From Danxiaibacter flavus (GTDB lineage: Bacteria; Bacteroidota; Bacteroidia; Chitinophagales; Chitinophagaceae), in assembly GCF_041060425.1 (NCBI RefSeq), contig NZ_JAULBC010000002.1:992001-1056000 (forward strand): a stretch of 64,000 nucleotides of DNA, read 5' to 3'. The notes under the pieces were generated by a model, which saw nothing but the letters and a program-made list of their open reading frames with translations, searched no databases and was not told the DNA's origin. Positions within the stretch are counted from its first letter, which is position 1. The number at the start of each line of letters is the position of its first letter. A program made the translations under genes and the position numbers. Positions 24,387 through 32,316 of the stretch are shown piece after piece.

Positions 24387-26609
24387 TCACCTCACGTAAT
24401 TCTCCCTGATCTTCCGCTTATCCCCTACCAGCCAGACCACATCACCCCATTCAAAAATGGTGTCACTTGAAGGATTTAAGACACGTTGGTTATTGCGCTC
24501 AACACCAACGATAAGGCCGTTGGTTTTTTCGCGTATGGCTGATTCGCGGATAGAGAGACCTTTTAGGCGGGTGTGCTCATCAATGACAATACTCATCAGG
24601 CCAATGTTTTCCTTTTCTTCGTCCGTTGCACTGACGGAAACGAAATCATCGTTTTCGATAACAGGTTTTATTACTTGCAATTGCTGATCCGTAGCCACCA
24701 CACCAATTTTGTCGTAAGGAAAGAGTTTGTCGTATCGTGAAGGCGTCGGAATGGTTTTATCAGCCCTAAGAATGTAGGCGATATTGATGGCGTATTTCTC
24801 GCGCCAGGCAAGCTCTTGTAAAGACCTGCCTGCGTAAGCTGCGTATGGACTTACTTCAAATTCCACCATGTGAGCATCCCAGAAAGTAGGCGTGCTTTGT
24901 TTTTCTTCCTTCCTGTTTAAATTGTCCAGGAAACGGGTTTGGATGCGGCCATAAAACTTTTCCAATTTCTGTCTGAAAAGAAAAAGTACTATAGGCATTG
25001 CGATAAGTGTTCCTATTACAGAAATATAAAAAGAGAAAAAACGGTTCAGTAAAAATCCCCAACAGAAAATAGCGACAAAGTTTCTTGCCAACTCAAGCAA
25101 CAGCAGTGCCCCATGGTTATACTTGCTGTCGAGCCATAACTCCTTATAGGCAAGTCCGCGCATTTTTCTCGCAGTCAGCGCCCAAATGAAAGGAGATGTT
25201 ATCGCCAAAGTGAGTACTACCGCAGAAATTTTTGCAACCAGGATGTTACCGAATTTTTCTTCAAAAAAGGGCTCAACGTAATAAGAGGCCAGCAGAATGC
25301 ATGCGATTATTATAACTGCATTTGACAACATTAACTGCAGGTAAGAACGAACCACTTTCTGCCAGTCGCTTTCACTCTGCAATGTTTGGGTGTTAGAGCT
25401 ATACCTGTTCAGATTGGTAACCCATTTGGCCGGCAAAATCTTCTCAATGAACTTATGCAAAGGTTCTGCCAGCTTCATCATAAATGGCGTTGTGAAAGTT
25501 GTTATCACTGAAACACCAACTGCAATAGGATAGAGATAGTCGCTCGTTACTTTTAACGATACACCGAGTGTGGCGATAATAAACGAGAACTCTCCTATCT
25601 GCGACATACTAGTTCCGGCTTGTACGGATTGTTTTAAAGGCTGACCAGCCAGCAATGCACCCAAACTCACAAATACCGTTTTACCTATCACAACCAGTAC
25701 AATCAATAACAACACAGGCAATGCATATTGTTTCAACAAAGCAGGGTTGATCAGCATGCCTACAGATACAAAAAAGATGGCTCCGAATAAGTCCTTTACC
25801 GAAGCCACAAGATGCTCTATTCTTTCTGCCTGTGTAGTCTCCGCTAATAAAGATCCCATCAGAAAAGCTCCAAGTGCTGTAGAAAATCCAACACCATCAG
25901 CCAGTAACGCCATTCCTAAACATAATGCCAACGAAACGATCAGCAATGTTTCGCTGGATAACCACCGTGACGCTTTTTTCATAAATGTGGGCAGGATAAA
26001 AACGCCTGTGATAAACCAAAGACTTAAAAAGAACAGCAGTTTGAAAAGGGAGAACAACATCTGCATGCCTTCAAACTCGCGGCTTACTGCAACTGTTGAA
26101 AGCAGCACCAATAATAATATTGCGACAAGATCTTCAATGACCAACACACCCAGCACCAGTGTTGCAAACTTTTTGGACTTCAGTCCTAATTCATCCAGCG
26201 CACGAAAGATGATGGTTGTAGATGAAATAGAAATTATTCCACCCAGGAAAATGCAGTCAAAAGGTGGCCATTTCAAGAACTTGCCGGTTACATAACCGAG
26301 TAAAAACATGCAGGATATTTCCACAATACCGGTAATTCCGGCGCTACCGCCAACCTGTATCAATTTTTTAAAACTGAATTCCAGGCCAAGCGCAAAGAGT
26401 AAAAAAATAACACCTATATCTGCCCAGATCCGGATATCATCAACGTCTGAGATAGTAGGGAACAGATGAAAGTTAGGACCAACCAATAGCCCTGCAAGTA
26501 TATAACCCAAAACAACAGGCTGCTTTAATCTTTTGAACAGAAGGGTTATTACACCTGCAGCGCCAAGTATCAGTGCCAGGTCTCTAATAAATTGTGGTAT
26601 GTGCGCCAT
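24387..26609 (-). CDS. CPA2-type monovalent cation:proton antiporter with tandem RCK_C domains
   Basis: 740-residue inner-membrane protein. Residues 1-390 form a Na+/H+ exchanger (KefB/CPA2) domain with about 12 membrane segments. Hallmarks include LLFALGLEFSFKKL, ISSTTIIFRALDELGL, VLVIEDLVAILLL (the ion-binding Asp) and SMSQIGEFSFIIA. Residues about 415-565 hold four further hydrophobic stretches. The cytosolic tail carries two RCK_C-like modules, FEVSPYAAYAGRSLQEL... and MSIVIDEHTRLKGLSIRESA...DVVWLVGD. I see no GxGxxG Rossmann RCK_N domain between them and the membrane part, unlike KefB/KefC. K+ or Na+ specificity is undetermined. Confidence 0.88.
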   Translation of the reverse strand: MAHIPQFIRDLALILGAAGVITLLFKRLKQPVVLGYILAGLLVGPNFHLFPTISDVDDIRIWADIGVIFLLFALGLEFSFKKLIQVGGSAGITGIVEISCMFLLGYVTGKFLKWPPFDCIFLGGIISISSTTIIFRALDELGLKSKKFATLVLGVLVIEDLVAILLLVLLSTVAVSREFEGMQMLFSLFKLLFFLSLWFITGVFILPTFMKKASRWLSSETLLIVSLALCLGMALLADGVGFSTALGAFLMGSLLAETTQAERIEHLVASVKDLFGAIFFVSVGMLINPALLKQYALPVLLLIVLVVIGKTVFVSLGALLAGQPLKQSVQAGTSMSQIGEFSFIIATLGVSLKVTSDYLYPIAVGVSVITTFTTPFMMKLAEPLHKFIEKILPAKWVTNLNRYSSNTQTLQSESDWQKVVRSYLQLMLSNAVIIIACILLASYYVEPFFEEKFGNILVAKISAVVLTLAITSPFIWALTARKMRGLAYKELWLDSKYNHGALLLLELARNFVAIFCWGFLLNRFFSFYISVIGTLIAMPIVLFLFRQKLEKFYGRIQTRFLDNLNRKEEKQSTPTFWDAHMVEFEVSPYAAYAGRSLQELAWREKYAINIAYILRADKTIPTPSRYDKLFPYDKIGVVATDQQLQVIKPVIENDDFVSVSATDEEKENIGLMSIVIDEHTRLKGLSIRESAIREKTNGLIVGVERNNQRVLNPSSDTIFEWGDVVWLVGDKRKIRENYVR

Positions 26610-26636
26610 AAGGATGTGCTCAAAAATACTGAATTA

Positions 26637-26940
26637 AGTATAAAGCTTAAAGCCCAAAGCCTAAAGCTCAGAACTGACGTGCATTGTAAATCATACGCTT
26701 ATTGACTTTTGGGTTACACAGAGAAAATACAAGAGAAGATATAGAGTGCCACAGAGAAGGCTTTGCGCCTTTATGCGCTTTAGCGCTTTCTTAATTTTTT
26801 TCTTTGTGTGGCCGAGTGTGCTTGGTGCCTTTGTGGTTCAAAAAACCTTTTGTGCTTCTTTCCGCCTTCGCAACTTTGTGGCAAACCCGTCGTGTTTCTT
26901 CAGTGCCGCCCTGCCTCCGTGGTTTCCCCTCCCGCGCACT
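26637..26940. repeat. Families G and K forward, K' inverted; no gene
   Basis: AAAGCTTAAAGCCCAAAGCC (G) lies at 26642-26661. ACACAGAGAAAATACAAGAG and GTGCCACAGAGAAGG (K) lie at 26715-26762. From 26760 to 26930 comes K' text such as TGCCTTTGTGGTTC and CTGCCTCCGTGGTTTCC. GCGCTTTAGCGC is a small palindrome inside. Reading frames through this stretch (for example 26746-27012) are by-products of the words and have no coding character. Confidence 0.8.
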
Positions 26941-26945
26941 TGCGC

Positions 26946-26985
26946 AAAAAAAAGCAGGCCTGAAAAAATTATCAAACCTGCTTTT
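26946..26985 (-). terminator. Rho-independent terminator of pyrG
   Basis: On the minus strand, AAAAGCAGG and CCTGCTTTTTTTT (plus-strand 26985-26946) make a 9-base stem with a T8 tail, starting 23 bases after the pyrG stop. Confidence 0.85.
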
Positions 26986-27008
26986 ATCATCGATCAAAAC
27001 TTAGCTAC

Positions 27009-28658
27009 TTAAATAATCTCACTCTGCAGTTTTGGATTCTTTACAGAAGTTCTCTGATCATTATATTTCTTAACTGCAGCTACAAAGCTTACAAACAAAG
27101 GTGCCGGACTTTCCACAGTGCTCTTCAGCTCAGGGTGGTATTGAACGCCAATAAAGAACGGGTGACTTGGAATCTCAACAATCTCAACCAATCCTGTTTC
27201 AGGATTCATACCGCTCGCAACCATACCATTTACTTCAAACTGTTCCAGGTACTGGTTGTTAAATTCATAACGGTGACGGTGCCTTTCAGTAATTTGGTTG
27301 GAACCGTAAATCTCGTAAGCAAGCGTACCATCTTTTATTTCGCAAGGATAAGAACCTAAACGCATGGTACCGCCCATCATCTTGATCTTCTTTTGTTCTT
27401 CCATCATGTTGATCACAGCGTTGTCAGTTTTTGCATCCATTTCGGTAGAATGCGCATTCTCAAGTCCGAGTACATTTCTTGCAAATTCAATTACAGCCAT
27501 CTGCATACCCAGACAAATACCGAAGAATGGCAATCCGTTTTCACGTGCGTACCTAACTGCAAAAATCTTTCCTTCAATGCCTCTCAAACCGAAGCCCGGA
27601 GCAACCAACAAGCCATCCAGACCATCCAGTTTCTCGGCAACATTTTCCTCAGTAATAAATTCACTGTGCACATTAACTACCTGAACTTTTACTTCGTTGA
27701 TAGCACCTGCATGCACAAAGCTTTCCAGGATTGATTTGTAAGCATCCTGAAGCTCAACGTATTTACCAATCAAACCGATGGTCACCTTGCTCTTCGGATA
27801 TTTCAGTTTATCCAGGAAGCCTTTCCATTTTTCCAGTTCAGGTTCTTTATATTCAGTAATGTTGAGCTTCTTCATACAGATAATATCCAGTTTCTCTCTC
27901 AACATTGCCAAAGGAACTTCATAAATAGTTGGCGCATCCATCGCTTCAATTACTGCCTGCTGCTTGACATTACAGAACAGCGCAATTTTTCTCTTGATAT
28001 CATTGCTCAACGGCTCTTCAGTTCTGCACACGATGATATCAGGATGCACACCTGTTTCGCTCAGCATTTTCACGCTGTGCTGTGTAGGTTTCGTTTTTAA
28101 TTCTTTTGCAGCACGTAAATAAGGAATTAATGTCAGGTGAACCACCACGACATCTTCTTCGGGCAGTTCCCATTGCAGCTGACGCACTGCTTCAATAAAA
28201 GGAAGACTTTCAATATCACCAACAGTACCACCGATTTCTGTGATCACAATGTCGTATTTGCCATCTTTGCCCAACAGCAACATCCTGCGTTTGATTTCAT
28301 CGGTAATATGTGGAACAACCTGAACGGTTTTTCCTAAAAAAGCACCTTCTCTTTCTTTATTAATAACTGTCTGATAGATTCTACCAGTAGTTACGTTATT
28401 TGCCTGTGTAGTAAATATATTAAGGAAACGTTCGTAGTGGCCAAGGTCAAGATCGGTTTCTGCACCATCTTCAGTTACATAACACTCGCCATGTTCATAT
28501 GGGTTAAGTGTTCCGGGGTCAACGTTAATATAGGGGTCAAACTTTTGAATGGTAACTTTAAAGCCCCTTGCCTGAAGAAGTTTTGCCAGCGATGCTGCTA
28601 TAATTCCTTTTCCTAAACTGCTAGTTACACCACCGGTAACAAAAATGTACTTGGCCAT
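27009..28658 (-). CDS. pyrG: CTP synthase
   Basis: Converts UTP to CTP with ATP and glutamine; cytosolic. 549 residues. The N-terminal synthetase domain starts MAKYIFVTGGVTSSLGKGI (P-loop), with QKFDPYINVDPGTLNPYEHGE and TEIGGTVGDIESLPF. The C-terminal glutaminase has the nucleophile in FFGICLGMQ and HPELKS near the end (catalytic His and Glu). Full length, single gene, own terminator, and a 388-base upstream gap to a divergent gene. Confidence 0.97.
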   Translation of the reverse strand: MAKYIFVTGGVTSSLGKGIIAASLAKLLQARGFKVTIQKFDPYINVDPGTLNPYEHGECYVTEDGAETDLDLGHYERFLNIFTTQANNVTTGRIYQTVINKEREGAFLGKTVQVVPHITDEIKRRMLLLGKDGKYDIVITEIGGTVGDIESLPFIEAVRQLQWELPEEDVVVVHLTLIPYLRAAKELKTKPTQHSVKMLSETGVHPDIIVCRTEEPLSNDIKRKIALFCNVKQQAVIEAMDAPTIYEVPLAMLREKLDIICMKKLNITEYKEPELEKWKGFLDKLKYPKSKVTIGLIGKYVELQDAYKSILESFVHAGAINEVKVQVVNVHSEFITEENVAEKLDGLDGLLVAPGFGLRGIEGKIFAVRYARENGLPFFGICLGMQMAVIEFARNVLGLENAHSTEMDAKTDNAVINMMEEQKKIKMMGGTMRLGSYPCEIKDGTLAYEIYGSNQITERHRHRYEFNNQYLEQFEVNGMVASGMNPETGLVEIVEIPSHPFFIGVQYHPELKSTVESPAPLFVSFVAAVKKYNDQRTSVKNPKLQSEII

Positions 28659-29046
28659 AATAATATGGTTAATTATTAAACTATTTAAATTCCTGAATCT
28701 TAAATATTATTTTGACCTGGCTGAATTGCTAATGGCTTGATGCCTGCCGAACCGCTAACCGGACTATGCCTTCAACGATTTAATTCTTTACTGAACGTTA
28801 ATTATACGCCTTCAAAAACATCTGCCAGTTTAAAAGGATAGTCAGTAGCAAAGAATAATTATCAGTGGTCATGCAAAGCTACGCCAATTTTTATTTCAAA
28901 AAAAACTTGGCTTTTGAATGTTTGGCAACTTGTGCACAAAATCACCATAAAATTTTTGTAAGTTGTACATACAAATCTCTTGGCGCCTTAATCCGGATCA
29001 ACATTGTTGAACATTTTCACAAAATCATTAATACAAAAAATAAATC
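28659..29046. other. Divergent upstream region pyrG/hydrolase without gene or word families
   Basis: 388 AT-rich bases. I found no consensus TAnnTTTG element on either strand and no convincing small gene. The reading frame from 28865 starts with a non-ATG codon and has no family character. Unlike most gaps here it contains none of the repeated words. Confidence 0.5.
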
Positions 29047-29886
29047 ATGAAAAGATCCACCCTTTTTTTGCTTGCGATAATGATTACCCTGCAACTATCT
29101 GCGCAGCATATGGACAATTGCTGCCAGCCTTCGGCAACCGAGCTTTATGCGCTCAATGGTTCTAACAAAGAATTTACGATGTCGCATGAGGATCCTCTAC
29201 CCTTTACCTATGTTAGTCCCAAAGGGAAGGACATTAATTATAAGACTGCCGATGGCATGAACGCACATGCCTTTGAAATAAAAGCCGACAAAGCCACCAA
29301 CTATTACCTCTTTGTTATTCATGAATGGTATGGATTAAACGACTACATTAAACAGGAGGCAGAAAACCTAAGCAATGAACTGGGCATAAACGTGCTTGCA
29401 CTTGATCTGTATGATAATAAGGTTGCAACCGGCCGCGACAGTGCAGTCAAATACATGCAGGCCCTTACTACAACCAGGGCATTGAATATTATTAAAGGAG
29501 CATACGGTTATGTTGGAGCTAACGCAAAGGTATTTACGTTAGGATGGTGTTTTGGCGGAGGATGGAGCTTGCAAACTGCAATTGAAGGAGGCAAACAGGC
29601 GGTGGGATGCATTATGTATTATGGACAGCCGGAAAAAGATGTGAATCGCCTGAAAACGCTGAACTGTGATATCATTGGATTTTTTGGCAATCTTGATAAA
29701 TTCCCCAGTCCCGAAATGGTGGATCAGTTTGTAAAAGATGCTGCCGCTGCCGGTAAGAAACTAAATGTAAACCGCTATGAAGCCGGTCATGGTTTTGCAA
29801 ATCCAAGCAATCCAAGCCATAATAAAGAGGCTACCGAAGATGCACATAAAAAGGCAATAGCTTTTATACAGGAAAGGATGAAATAA
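29047..29886 (+). CDS. Exported dienelactone-hydrolase family protein
   Basis: 279-residue alpha/beta hydrolase with a signal peptide (residues 1-20, ending LQLSAQ). The dienelactone hydrolase triad is intact: nucleophile Cys168 in LGWCFGGGWS, Asp217 in FFGNLDKFPS and His248 in EAGHGFANP. Glu93 in VIHEWYGLN matches the Glu that orients the Cys. CysCys at 25-26 just after cleavage is unusual but not a lipobox. The substrate is unknown, and the periplasmic location makes a classical chlorocatechol role unlikely. Confidence 0.88.
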   Translation: MKRSTLFLLAIMITLQLSAQHMDNCCQPSATELYALNGSNKEFTMSHEDPLPFTYVSPKGKDINYKTADGMNAHAFEIKADKATNYYLFVIHEWYGLNDYIKQEAENLSNELGINVLALDLYDNKVATGRDSAVKYMQALTTTRALNIIKGAYGYVGANAKVFTLGWCFGGGWSLQTAIEGGKQAVGCIMYYGQPEKDVNRLKTLNCDIIGFFGNLDKFPSPEMVDQFVKDAAAAGKKLNVNRYEAGHGFANPSNPSHNKEATEDAHKKAIAFIQERMK

Positions 29887-29953
29887 ACAAACGACAGCCG
29901 ATATTATACAATTGTGATGTGCAGATTCTTTTGCATACACTATTTTCGCGGTC

Positions 29954-30976
29954 ATGAAAATCTGTACGCTGTTCATCCTTATTATTGGTTTCTCGTGTAA
30001 AATGGCTGCCGGTCAGTATAAAGAGAGAAAAAAAGATGCCGCGTATATAAGTAAAATAAAAACTAAGTACTTAACACTGGGCATTGACTCAAAAAGTACA
30101 GAACGAAGAACTTTTTCATTCGAAAAAATCAGTTTTGCTGACGTACGCACAGATACTTCATCAATTGGCAATTATGGGCAACTGATTCAATGGCTGACGA
30201 TTTTTTCTATAGGGCAAAACAGTATGATCAGCCTCTCCGGAGGTTTGGCTCACAGTCTTACGGGTTATTGCAATAACCATTATAGTCAAAGTCTTACAAA
30301 AAATAACACAGAAATTGTTTGTTATATAAAGAAATTTAGAGTCCGCGGAAAGGACACCTTAACGAGTTTCCCTCAATTTCAAGGAGATCAAAATCTGGAA
30401 ATCAGGTCTGAAATAGAATGCTATTACAGAAAAAACGGATATCAGTATCCTGCGACGAGAATCGACACATCCTTGTTTGAAACCTCAACAGGTGATACAA
30501 GTGCTGTTTATCGTTTGACAAAAAAGCTAATGGATTGCCTGGCGGATAAATGGGCAAAAGCAAACGAAGCAACAATTTTTAACAGAAAGGCATATACCGA
30601 CGAAGATATAAATAAGAGATATTCTAAAAATGAGATCAGAATTTTGACAGATACAATATATCGCAGAGGGGTTTACAAAAACATGTTAGAGTTTCGGGCT
30701 AACAGACCATCTATTGACTCCTTTAGTTTGGAAACAGGAAAAAAGAATACAGTGTTTTTATTCGATAGCAATGGAGACATTATTAATACACTGGCCCCCG
30801 GTGTAATTATTTGCAGCGATAAAAAAAATTTTTCGTTCTTGTATGCCAACAAATTAATCCCTTTAATCAAAAAAGAAAAAGGCTTTCATCTTATCGTCCC
30901 AGTATGGCAAGAGAATGTGCAATTCACTCACCTTTTCTCTTTACAAATGGATGAAGATGAGTTTATGCTAAACTGA
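29954..30976 (+). CDS. Hypothetical exported protein, 340 aa
   Basis: Not recognised. The N-terminus MKICTLFILIIGFSCKMAAG looks like a signal peptide with a possible lipobox (IGFSC15). The rest is soluble, rich in Lys, Ser and Thr, and without repeats. Segments such as IDSFSLETGKKNTVFLFDSNGDIINTLAPG suggest beta strands. AT content is higher than in neighbouring housekeeping genes. TATTTTCG at 29940-29947, about 6 bases upstream of the start, resembles the minus 7 element with one mismatch. The 3' end overlaps the convergent PepSY gene by 14 bases (30963-30976). Confidence 0.7.
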   Translation: MKICTLFILIIGFSCKMAAGQYKERKKDAAYISKIKTKYLTLGIDSKSTERRTFSFEKISFADVRTDTSSIGNYGQLIQWLTIFSIGQNSMISLSGGLAHSLTGYCNNHYSQSLTKNNTEIVCYIKKFRVRGKDTLTSFPQFQGDQNLEIRSEIECYYRKNGYQYPATRIDTSLFETSTGDTSAVYRLTKKLMDCLADKWAKANEATIFNRKAYTDEDINKRYSKNEIRILTDTIYRRGVYKNMLEFRANRPSIDSFSLETGKKNTVFLFDSNGDIINTLAPGVIICSDKKNFSFLYANKLIPLIKKEKGFHLIVPVWQENVQFTHLFSLQMDEDEFMLN

Positions 30977-32042
30977 CAGAATGGACCTTTCTTTTTCTAT
31001 ACCTCCAAATCACAAACCCCGAAACAGCCAGTAATCCGGGGATTAAGCCCATCAATGCGTAAAATACTTTCAACAAAATTCCGCCGTAGTTTCCAAAATG
31101 AAGCGGACCAATAATGGATGTCCATTTGTCTCCAAATGCAGCTGATTTGAACCACTGCTTTTTTTCCAGCATAAAGGATTGTCCGTTGTACTGCAATGTG
31201 TTGGCGTATTCTCCGCTAAAAGAAGGATCATTTTTCATACTTCCCCTAACAACAACGGTACCGGCATTAGCGGGCACGCGGATCATGTGGACGTCCAATT
31301 CCGGATAAGTGGCATGAACATTATTTACAATGGTATCGAGAGATGTTACAGACGCTGTTTTCTTTGCGGAGGCGGTTTTCTTTGCTACAGGCTTAATGGC
31401 ATTCATTACAATATTGTAACTCAAAGAAAAACCTGTAACAACGATCAGTAAGTTCCAGAGCAACGACCAGACACCAATTACCCGGTGAAGAGAAGAAAAG
31501 AATGCCCTCGGTGTTTGTGAGTGGATTTTTGTTTTGAATGACAATACTTTTAAAATGGACCGCCTGTATAAGAAAAGTCCGGATAATAAAGACAGGAAAA
31601 ACACAACACTTACAACGCAAATGATAATCTTTCCGGTAGTTCCCGAAAACAATGTATAATGCATCAGCAACAAGCGCCGTTGCAATGAATTGTTGGCATC
31701 TTTAACGACATGTGTAATAGCGCCGGTTACAGGATGAACAAACAAGCGCATCCTGTCTTCTTTTTTTCTTAGTTCATATACCAGCGCCTCATTGGCTTTT
31801 GGCCATTCGTAAATGCGAAGCTCCCAGCCGGGATATTGTTGCTGTATGTCTTTAAAAGATGCATCAATATGAACTTCTCCCGAAGGATTATCAACAGCAA
31901 GAAATGGTTTTATTTCGCGGTGATTCAGTTCATCGCTAAACACAAGAGTTGCCCCCGTTATACTCATCAATAACAGGAACAACCCTACCAGTAATCCGCA
32001 CCAATGGTGCACGAAAAAATACATTTTGTGTTTTCGCGACAT
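30963..32042 (-). CDS. PepSY-associated membrane protein (PiuB-like)
   Basis: 359 residues with four membrane helices: VHHWCGLLVGLFLLLMSITG near the start, and others around 140, 190 and 335. PepSY-like segments lie between them (DASFKDIQQQYPGWELRIYEWP; HPVTGAITHV). Proteins of this kind sit beside TonB-dependent siderophore receptors. They are thought to act at the inner membrane in iron release or reduction, which is not proven generally. The receptor lies 275 bases upstream on the same strand, supporting an iron-uptake unit, although the spacing and the hairpin between them mean they may not share one message. Confidence 0.87.
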   Translation of the reverse strand: MSRKHKMYFFVHHWCGLLVGLFLLLMSITGATLVFSDELNHREIKPFLAVDNPSGEVHIDASFKDIQQQYPGWELRIYEWPKANEALVYELRKKEDRMRLFVHPVTGAITHVVKDANNSLQRRLLLMHYTLFSGTTGKIIICVVSVVFFLSLLSGLFLYRRSILKVLSFKTKIHSQTPRAFFSSLHRVIGVWSLLWNLLIVVTGFSLSYNIVMNAIKPVAKKTASAKKTASVTSLDTIVNNVHATYPELDVHMIRVPANAGTVVVRGSMKNDPSFSGEYANTLQYNGQSFMLEKKQWFKSAAFGDKWTSIIGPLHFGNYGGILLKVFYALMGLIPGLLAVSGFVIWRYRKRKVHSVSLA

Positions 32043-32045
32043 GAG

Positions 32046-32312
32046 GAGAAATCAAAAGTCAAAAGTAAAAATTCAAAAAACAAAAATAAGCAGGAGTTGC
32101 AAAGTAAGAGATGCAAAGTACGAATTACGAAGTACGAAGTACGTTGATGCGATCAGGTTGCATCTCTTCGTACTTGCTTAATTTTAAATTTCAACGAGCT
32201 TATAAATACTTAGGTTGCTTCACCTAACGTACTTCGTACTTCGTAATTCGTACTTTCACTCACATCGTACATCGTACTTCTAACATCGTACATTGCTTCA
32301 CATCGTACATTG
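32046..32312. repeat. Families H and C forward, C' and I' inverted; 31-bp perfect inverted repeat
   Basis: Left: H words at 32049-32085 and C words ending at 32145. Right: C' words from 32226, then ACATCGTACATCGTACTTCT-type I' words to 32305. Positions 32115-32145 and 32226-32256 are exact reverse complements over 31 bases, with an 80-base loop. It is the cleanest hairpin of the whole repeat system and lies between two minus-strand genes. Confidence 0.95.
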
Positions 32313-32316
32313 CTCC

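Noticed and set aside
26746..27012. 88-residue plus-strand frame between the antiporter and pyrG
   Set aside because: Built from K' words and the pyrG terminator; antisense to the pyrG end.
28865..29050. 61-residue plus-strand frame before the dienelactone hydrolase gene
   Set aside because: Non-ATG start, AT-driven composition, no recognisable feature.
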